Assembly (NCBI GenBank): GCA_951640165.1
Contig: OX621247.1
Location: forward strand, 25,146,001-25,210,000
From: Pseudoips prasinana
Taxonomy: Eukaryota > Arthropoda > Insecta > Lepidoptera > Nolidae
Direction: 5' to 3'
Length of the DNA stretch: 64,000 bases
The translations under genes and the position numbers were made by a program. How positions within the stretch are numbered: position 1 is the stretch's first letter; every line of letters starts with the position of its first letter. The notes beneath the pieces are model-generated. The model had not been told where the DNA came from, made no database searches, and worked only from the letters and a program-made list of their open reading frames with translations. Positions 58,201 to 64,000 of the stretch are shown here, in pieces.

Positions 58201-59268
58201 ACCATTCTAACCTAACCTAAACCAAACGATGTGGAATACTTTTCGCACTAAAGTGCATCGACTAAATATCAATGTCGATGAATTTACTGTCGACCAAATG
58301 ATTGTCGACTAATTGTCATGTCGACCAATTGTCGTTCGATCAGTTGTCTGGGTCCGTAAAAAACGGCTGTGACATACGGACGGATAGACAGACAGACAGA
58401 CATGACGAATCTATAAGGGTACCGTTTTTTGCCATTTGGCTACGGAACCCTAAAAAATTACGCTTTTACTGATGTGTTAATGATGAGAGGGTCAGTTCTG
58501 AAGACTGTCAGTCTACGAACAGCTCGTGTAAGTGAAACGATACGAATGCAAAGGAAGATCAAATGACGGTAGTATCATAGCGTGCGCCACTAACATAGTT
58601 GTCAAGATAATATTTACATTAGTTGTAGCTAACGGACATATATTGTGGCTAACTACCATAATGAGCACACCGCAAACTGCCGCATGCCTGGAGAGCATTG
58701 CTTCACAAGACCCCTATCAAATCAATCGTTTCTACTCTAATTAAAAAATTATGCGGAGAACGAAGCTGTGACCTTCCTTGGGCCAGAACAGGATGGCTTA
58801 TAGCGTTTTACTATGATTAACGCATAATAATTAAATTGGCACATTCTCACTACGAGGACGGGCAGCAGCTTCCTTCTGTGTATTATGACCATCTTACTGC
58901 TATTGCCAACCCGTCTGCCCAGCGTGGCTATTATGATATATCTCCCCAAAATGATTCTTGGGGAAGCTTGTCCAGCTGTGGACTTCCTTCTGCTGATGAT
59001 GATGACTAGATAAAAATTTAAATTCAGGCTGTGAGGTTTTTACTTCCTGTACTGTGCAAGGCTAAACCTACGACCACTTCATTGATGAAATAATTAGATC
59101 TTTTTTCTCTTCCAGTTAAATCGCTGCAACAATCAAGCGTTTGCAATGCCGGTGATCGTTCCCCGTTCGTTAACTGCCAGCAAATCTACCAAGACTACAC
59201 CGTCTATACTGTTATTTGTCACCGTACTCCTGTTTCTTCAGACGGTGGTTAAAGTAGCTTTTGTCTAG
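55264..59268 (+). CDS. Ly6/uPAR-domain (three-finger) protein, secreted, probably GPI-anchored; four coding exons
   Basis: Coding exons: 55264-55355, 55886-56119, 57203-57338 and 59116-59268; total 615 nt, 204 residues, stop TAG at 59266. Donors GTAAGT, GTACAT and GTGGGT and acceptors TTCAAG (or TAG 3 nt later), TTTTCAG and CTTCCAG keep one frame (phases 2, 2, 0). Residues 1-20 are a signal peptide (MVRWRYCLVLATLLICTA). Residues 25-52 are almost all Asp/Glu. 59-84 form a basic, Thr/Pro-rich linker (VTIRRPPPAIITTKAV; RTMKKR). The Ly6 domain follows: LECYVC, C102, C115, DKCFT, VVRGCRSGC, TTCC and CN, ten cysteines at 88, 91, 102, 115, 122, 140, 144, 152, 153 and 158. Family knowledge predicts pairs 88-122, 91-102, 115-140, 144-152 and 153-158. 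A hydrophobic C-terminus (SILLFVTVLLFLQTVV) fits a GPI signal. Insect relatives such as Boudin, Crooked and Quiver act at cell surfaces, in septate junctions or on ion channels; the role here is unknown. The usual Asp before the last Cys is Arg or Asn here. Confidence 0.85.
55356..55885 (+). other. Intron 1 of the Ly6 gene
   Basis: Donor GTAAGT. The acceptor region TTCCTTCAAGTAGAAAG offers two AGs three bases apart, giving residue 31 as Asp followed by Arg or as Glu alone. No repeat was recognised inside; the intron is AT-rich and short. Confidence 0.75.
56120..57202 (+). other. Intron 2 of the Ly6 gene
   Basis: Donor GTACAT, acceptor GATGTTTTCAG. It splits the Ly6 domain after the third cysteine. 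It holds a full family T retroposon; the ORFs at 56170-56501 are retroposon and intron sequence. Confidence 0.75.
56372..56632 (+). repeat. Family T retroposon in intron 2
   Basis: GTGGCTGCCGGCCATAAAG, CATTTCATCCCATGCCCCC, AGTAGAAGTCGTCCCGAAGG, CCAATCCGTCTGCCAAGCG, GGCTTTTGTCCAGCAGTGG and an (ATG)n tail. Same strand as the host gene. Confidence 0.75.
57448..57550 (+). repeat. Family T 3'-end fragment in intron 3
   Basis: CTGGCGTGGCGATTATGGC, ACCTCCATCTTTTGGGGAGG, TTTTTGTCCAGCAGTGGACG and TCATTCGGCTGAAATGATTA. Confidence 0.7.
57830..58363. mobile_element. TIR element with clustered GTCGAC subterminal motifs
   Basis: Left end AAAAAATGGGTCC...GACAATTGGTCGACA is mirrored at the right by TGTCGACCAATTGTC...GGGTCCGTAAAAAA (imperfect). 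Each side carries six or seven GTCGAC-like words about 15-20 bp apart, e.g. ATTAGTCGACAAATG and CATTTGGTCGACA on one strand sense. The centre holds a CG-rich block (GCTCGGCGGCCGCTGCCGCG) and CTAACCTAACCTAA. No transposase. Probably a non-autonomous DNA transposon; superfamily unknown. Confidence 0.6.
58364..58456 (-). repeat. Fragment related to the 38.7-kb repeat
   Basis: On the minus strand: TTAGGGTTCCGTAGCCAAAT, GGTACCCTTATAGATTCGTC and (TGTC)n, matching a common insect repeat that starts GGGTTCCGTA. It abuts the right end of the TIR element. Confidence 0.55.
58850..59010 (+). repeat. Family T retroposon, 5'-truncated, in intron 3
   Basis: ACGAGGACGGGCAGCAGCTT, ATTGCCAACCCGTCTGCCC, TCTTGGGGAAGCTTGTCCAG and an (ATG)n tail ending about 105 bp before the last coding exon. 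Confidence 0.7.
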
Positions 59269-59832
59269 ATTAACGCCCGTATTTATATATGTAACTCAAG
59301 TCGGAGGAGTGCTTTACGTTATACTAAAGGAGATTTTGTTTGGCTTATTGGTAATTCCACTCCTCAACTTTGAAGTGAACCGATGTGAGTTCCATACGTA
59401 GATACAGGTCTTTTGGGATCCTGTTAGATATCTAACATGGATAACAAGTATATGAAAGAAAATGTCTTTACAAATCATCTGGAGACACAAGTTTTGATGA
59501 AATGGGTTTAATTTCCTCCGATATTTTTATTATTGAAATATTTACAGATTTCCAACACTATACTTATCAATTTAGGATATTAAATTAGATTTCTAAAATT
59601 TCGGTGTTTCAAGAGTTTTGGAAATAGCATATGGCATACCCATATCGACTCTGGTGTCATGTCATATTATGTTAATTTATTACTAACTAATATGGAATTG
59701 TATAAACTGACAATGGATTTTTTTATTATGCTGTTTTGTAAAGTGAATTGTATTTTTATTGGCATTTGTATTAAATTTTTATGCATAAATTAATGGTTTT
59801 GTCTTATTAATAAGGCATTTTTTGAATTTTTT
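59269..59832 (+). other. 3' flank / probable 3' UTR of the Ly6 gene
   Basis: AT-rich after the stop. ATTAAA at 59770-59775 is a possible poly(A) signal; the next AATAAA (60049) lies in a repeat. The true end of the transcript cannot be fixed. Confidence 0.35.
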
Positions 59833-60231
59833 TTTGATCAGAGGGCGATAAACGATCAAGTGGGCCACCTGATGGCAAGTGATCACCGCTGCCCATGGAC
59901 AATCGCAACACCAAAGGTGTCGCGGGTGCGTTGCCGGCCTTTAAAAGTCAGCAAACTAGTGTTGCTGACCCTTCCCCCATCCCAATGAGCTCTGGCTAAC
60001 AAAATCATTGTATATTTTTTAATTATAACAATATTTGATAAGGCTTTCAATAAAAGTGATCACCGCTGCCCATGGACAATCGCAACACCAAAGGTGTCGC
60101 GGGTGCGTTGCCGGCCTTTAAAAGTCAGCAAACAAGTGTTGCTGACCCTTCCCCCATCCCAATGAGCTCTGGCTAACAAAATCATTGTATATTTTTTAAT
60201 TATAACAATATTTGATAAGGCTTTCAATAAG
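59833..60231 (+). repeat. Repeat V with a 177-bp tandem duplication
   Basis: The first part matches 50113-50286 (GAGGGCGATAAACGATCAAG, TGGGCCACCTGATGGCAAGT). From 59879 a 177-bp unit is repeated at 60056. The two copies differ at one base that I can see (CAAACTAGTG against CAAACAAGTG). Both junctions share AAGTGATCACC. Confidence 0.85.
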
Positions 60232-61017
60232 GCCAGATCAGGCTATATTTAAAACTAACCACAAAACCGAAATGTATCCACTAAAACCGTTCAGTGTTCA
60301 TGTGGTAGGTTACGTCTTTAAGCATCAATTGTGACCATTAGTTCTGTGGTATTCTGAATTGAACTTTAGAAAAAAAAAATTGTATGAACCTGTAATATTC
60401 GACATAGTAAAGTTCAAACTACTGTTTGGCGTTAAAAGTTCATTGAACATTATATTTTTTCTGTATATGTGGCAATACCTACTTTCAATGTTTTATATTG
60501 ATTGAGACTTAACATTAAAACCAAAGCAGCCATAAGATATTTCTTACGCGCCAATTCCCGAAACAACATAATTGCGCCTCGTTCTCCGAATTCCTTCAAA
60601 GGGAGTTGTAAAAGCCCTTATAAAAGGCCTTATGATTGAAGCAAGGGAAGGGTCACTCGAAATCCGCGGTCAAGACTTTCCGCCCAATTGAGCTGCTTCC
60701 GCCCTTTCACCCTACAAGGGCTGATGTGAGAATGGAATGAATTATTCACAAATATATTGCCTCAAATATTTTTATTGAGGAATAATATTGAGGTTATAAA
60801 TTAGCTCTGTTTGTTTATCTAGTTTTTGTAAAGATTAGATGGAAAGATAAAACACATTTTAATTTGAAAACTTCTACATTGCGATGATCGTGAGTTAGAT
60901 TTTCCAGACAACTTTAAGCTGTTGAAGGTTATGTATAGATTATAAACACACATGGAGAGGCAGAGACTGAAAATTGATGAAATGTTCTTCAGTATGTTTT
61001 TTCAAGAAGACCATGCT
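60232..61017. other. Intergenic with one GC-richer block
   Basis: About 60545-60730 is GC-richer and unique here (ATTGCGCCTCGTTCTCCG; TCCGCGGTCAAGACTTTCCG). No ORF. A candidate non-coding element. Confidence 0.4.
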
Positions 61018-61188
61018 CGCACTATGTGTCGCAGAGTACTTTACAAACACATAATTGACGAATACAAAGCACATCCAGACTCAGAACAACTATTTATGGA
61101 TTACACAAATAGTTGTCCTGTGCGGGAATCAAGCCCGGGACACGATATGGGGAGGCGACTGTTTTAACCGCCACACCTCACGTGCAGT
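61018..61188 (-). repeat. tRNA-headed SINE (family S1), head decayed
   Basis: On the minus strand: ACTGCACGTGAGGTGTGGCG, GGGCTTGATTCCCGC (B box mutated), GGACAACTATTTGTGTAATC and GTACTCTGCGACACA. Confidence 0.7.
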
Positions 61189-62177
61189 TAAACAAACATA
61201 CCAAAGTTAACAATGAACTGATCGTAAACATATCATTGAGTGTTTCATTAAATTGGTGCTAAACGTAACAATAATCTATGCGAATCTGCATTGCGTAGGC
61301 AAAGAAAGAATGCGTTAAAACGAAAAGTTTTATGTAATAATGGCTTAAAAAGGTATCTATAGTTTTCAAAAATAGACTTCAAATTTGGATTGTTGTACTA
61401 ATGGCGCTTTTATAAAATTGTTGATTATAATTAATTTGGATTTGGATTGTAATTGTGTTTATTATAATTAATTTGAATCTTGAGCCTGAACACAAATATT
61501 ATTATTATATTATTACGATTTTGCAACGTTTTCAATTTCAATATAACAAAATGTGGGTGGGTACTTATTTGCCAAGTCGTCAAACCTACAATATTTCACT
61601 ATATCATAAACAACCCTAAACCACTTACCACGTGTGAAAACCCATAGGAAATTCCAATAAAACCGACGATTTCCCCTCGAAATACCCTCAATTTGGGGTG
61701 TCCAGCGCGTTAAGAAGCCAGTTCACTTGTTTCAACATATGGAACAAATCACTTGAAATTGAGTCCTGATAAACCCACATAGCCCTTCGTTGGATATATT
61801 CCTTAGCTTTATGTGTATAAGGTTTATTTTTGTTTGGTTTACGTTTGGAGAAAGTTGGTCATGTTAAATTTTTAGGGTGAGAAAACTCGATATCCGGACC
61901 GGACTTGGCGGGTGATTTTTATTGGTTATAAACAGGGGTATGTTAGAGATTTCGGTCGTGTGAAGTTTGGTCAACAATGTATGAGGGTGTAACTTTGTTA
62001 CCGTGTTTGATTTCAAAGTTAAGAAGCTTCGCTTGTAAGGAAGCTTGTTTCACGATGGGTAAAGGGGTTTTTTGTTTTAGTTGTTATTTAGTTTTTATTT
62101 GTTTTGATATAGTGTGCAGCTTCAGTGAGCGGGCGGGCTCGAGGGCGGAGGAGCGCGCGGGAATTCCTAAATCTGTG
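61189..62177. other. Intergenic, no gene supported
   Basis: A 120-codon ORF (61977-62339) begins here but its C-terminal half is MITE C, and it has no motif. The sequence just before the MITE (about 62130-62160) is GC-rich. Confidence 0.45.
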
Positions 62178-62306
62178 CAGACGCCAGCAGCTCCAGCTGC
62201 CCCAATCTGTCAAATTTCTTTTATAGATTTTCAACTTTATTACATAAGATTCACTTTCAATTGGGGAAATTTGACAGATTGGGGTAGCTTGATGTGCTGG
62301 CGTCTG
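62178..62306 (-). mobile_element. MITE C, copy 3
   Basis: CAGACGCCAGCAG...AGCTGCCCCAATCTGTCA at the left and TTGACAGATTGGGGTAGC...GCTGGCGTCTG then TA at the right. The interior (TCTTTTATAGATTTTCAACT) is inverted relative to copies 1 and 2. Confidence 0.75.
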
Positions 62307-62984
62307 TACATAGGATCGTTATTCATTATAAACGAATAAAGAATTGTTCAAAATTTATCAGGGCTGATGCATTTAAAAATGGTAAAACGTGAAAAAAAAA
62401 TTAAGTTGAATGACACCCGTTGAAAAAGGAAGAGAATATAACAAAAATGAAAGGAAAACTAATTTACGGGCAATTTGCGATCGGGAAGTCGAATCGGGTG
62501 AGTTTTTAAGGGTAAAAAACGGTTTATCTCGATTTCCAGCAAAACTACTACAAGTCCCATGGAAAAAAAGACAAATAACAAAGTTGTAGGTCATATAAAA
62601 ATAAAAAGATTTACAACTATTAAACAATTTTTTCACATAGCAAATTCAAATAAAAATTAATGTGAAAAATAACCATTGTTTTGCTTTTTTATTTTTATCC
62701 TAATCATATTTTCTATTTTCTTCACGATATATGATGAAACTTTACCTTTTTACTTCCCAAGCACACTAAATTCTTTGATTAAAAATATTAATTTAATCAC
62801 GTCATTATTTTGACTTAACATCAAAAAAGCACCTTAATATTAAATCGAAAATTCTCGCGTCAAAATATCAGGTTTTTAAAAAAGTCGATGGGCTTTTTGT
62901 TCGATGAAATTTCTTCGTTTTTATAATATTAATAAAATATACATTTATTGCTGGACATATCAACAATTGGCAGTCATCATTTAG
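62307..62984. other. Intergenic, nothing recognised
   Basis: AT-rich; the 87-codon minus-strand ORF at 62373-62636 has no motif. Confidence 0.45.
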
Positions 62985-63158
62985 GGTTGTGCCATAATCG
63001 CCACGCTTGGCAGACGGGTTGGCGATCGCAATATGGTCGTCAAAGTACTCAGAGAGACGCTGCTGCCCGTTCTCTGGTATATATTGCCTCGGATGACTTC
63101 TACGCCCCCCACATGATGAGATAGGATGGTGATATTTTTTGCTTTCAGCCACATAGCT
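62985..63158 (-). repeat. Family T retroposon, 3' end missing
   Basis: GTGCCATAATCGCCACGCTT, GGCAGACGGGTTGGCGATCG, CGCTGCTGCCCGTTCTCTGG and ACTTCTACGCCCCCCACATG. Confidence 0.7.
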
Positions 63159-63743
63159 TAGATTTGTCTATTTGTTTTTCTTATAGTGTAGAATATCGCC
63201 ACTTTACTAAGCTTGCTGCTTTAGTTATGGCCATGTTTTTGATCCCCAAATTGCTTTCTTTTTTTACCTAAGCACGTGCGAATAAAAATGTTCACTATCG
63301 GCATCACGGTAATAAAGTTTATTTTTCACACCTGGTGTGAATAAGTATCTGCACAAAATGTACAATGATAAAAGTAAGGGTGATCGATCAAATCATTGGG
63401 CATGCTCCGTCGGTCAACACTGAGATATTTTGTTTAACACTGCTATAGGGATGTGATGCCACGAAAAGTTGCAATGGTCGATTGGTATATTTTTAGTAAT
63501 TGAACTATCTGTACTTAATGTGTGTGAAACGTATTTTCTTTTTGTACCAGAATCAGTAATATTCATTAAAAATGTAAACAATAGAAAAGTTATGAGTTGT
63601 GATACGACGATTTTTTTTAACTGAATGATTGGGCTACTATTTGCTATAACATTTTTTTTGTTAAATTGTAGCCTAATTCATTAGTTAAAAAAATTGAAAT
63701 TGTCAAAAGTAATGTTTCCTTTTGGTACATGCATTTTGGTGAC
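63159..63743. other. Intergenic, nothing recognised
   Basis: AT-rich, no ORF or repeat identified. Confidence 0.45.
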
Positions 63744-63937
63744 TGCACTGATGTGGCGCAGCGACTAAGACAGTCGCCTCGCCGCTACGTGTCGTGGGTT
63801 TGACTCCCGCGGCGGACAACTATTTGTGTGACCCATAAATAGTTGTTCACAACCTGGATGTAATTTGTGTCCGTCTATTATATGTTTGTAAAGCACCCCG
63901 TGACACATGGATTAAATTGCCTAGTGCGGGCGCTGTC
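63744..63937 (+). repeat. tRNA-headed SINE (family S1)
   Basis: GCACTGATGTGGCGCAGCGA, ACAGTCGCCTCGCCGC, GGGTTTGACTCCC (B box), GGACAACTATTTGTGTGACC, TAAAGCACCCCGTGACACA and TAGTGCGGGCGCTGTC. Full length; the A-rich tail follows. Confidence 0.8.
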
Positions 63938-64000
63938 TATAAAAAAAACATAAGAAAACATGTTTTTTGCACACATTCAGTCTATCCAATGCCCTTAGCT

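Larger units (their letters stand above)
57339..59115 (+). other. Intron 3 of the Ly6 gene
   Basis: Donor GTGGGT directly after the CC pair of the domain; acceptor TTTTTTCTCTTCCAG with a strong pyrimidine tract. It contains two family T copies, a TIR element and a fragment of the 38.7-kb repeat type. Confidence 0.75.

Noticed and set aside
61977..62339. 120-codon ORF considered as a small secreted protein
   Set aside because: Its C-terminal third is MITE C sequence, it has no motif, and the Cys/Phe-rich N-terminus reflects T-rich DNA.

Overview
The window looks like lepidopteran (moth or butterfly) nuclear DNA: AT-rich, almost free of genes, and dense with repeat types typical of that order. 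These are short non-autonomous Helitrons ending in CTAG, tRNA-headed SINEs, 5'-truncated RTE-type LINEs with (ATG)n tails, other LINE fragments and TIR/MITE elements. The organism call rests on recognising these families by eye; no search was run.

One protein gene can be supported. On the + strand at 55264-59268, four exons joined by consensus splice sites encode a 204-residue secreted, probably GPI-anchored Ly6/uPAR (three-finger) protein. It has a signal peptide, an unusually acidic segment (residues 25-52), a basic Thr/Pro-rich linker, a ten-cysteine Ly6 domain (Cys88 to Cys158) and a hydrophobic C-terminus. Its introns carry several repeats.

The 55 kb upstream hold no gene I can defend. 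From left to right: a retroposon and a tRNA-like relic (1-2.7 kb); MITEs, hairpins and SINEs (5-16 kb); a TIR-bounded element (15.9-16.8 kb); Helitrons at 13, 21 and 25 kb, the last inside a LINE fragment; a 200-bp-period tandem array (27.0-27.6 kb); SINEs at 32-33 kb; a decayed LINE (34.1-36.0 kb) interrupted downstream by an RTE insertion with a 12-bp target duplication; another LINE C-terminus (37.8-38.0 kb); a perfect 29-bp-arm palindrome (39.9 kb); a (TA)n tract (41.2 kb); and an inverted repeat of two Helitron arms around a reverse-transcriptase fragment (41.6-42.3 kb). A nest of SINE and RTE copies lies at 42.5-43.25 kb, with further Helitron, LINE-tail and SINE copies to 54.5 kb. After the gene come a fresh 177-bp tandem duplication (59.9-60.2 kb), a SINE, a MITE and two more retroposons.

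The clearest system-level signal is LINE/SINE parasitism. The RTE 3' end, including part of its ORF end, is shared with a short ~250-bp retroposon present in about ten copies, and SINEs repeatedly sit inside or against these RTE-derived tails. Several non-repetitive, GC-richer islands in the gene-poor part are candidates for conserved regulatory DNA, but this cannot be tested here.
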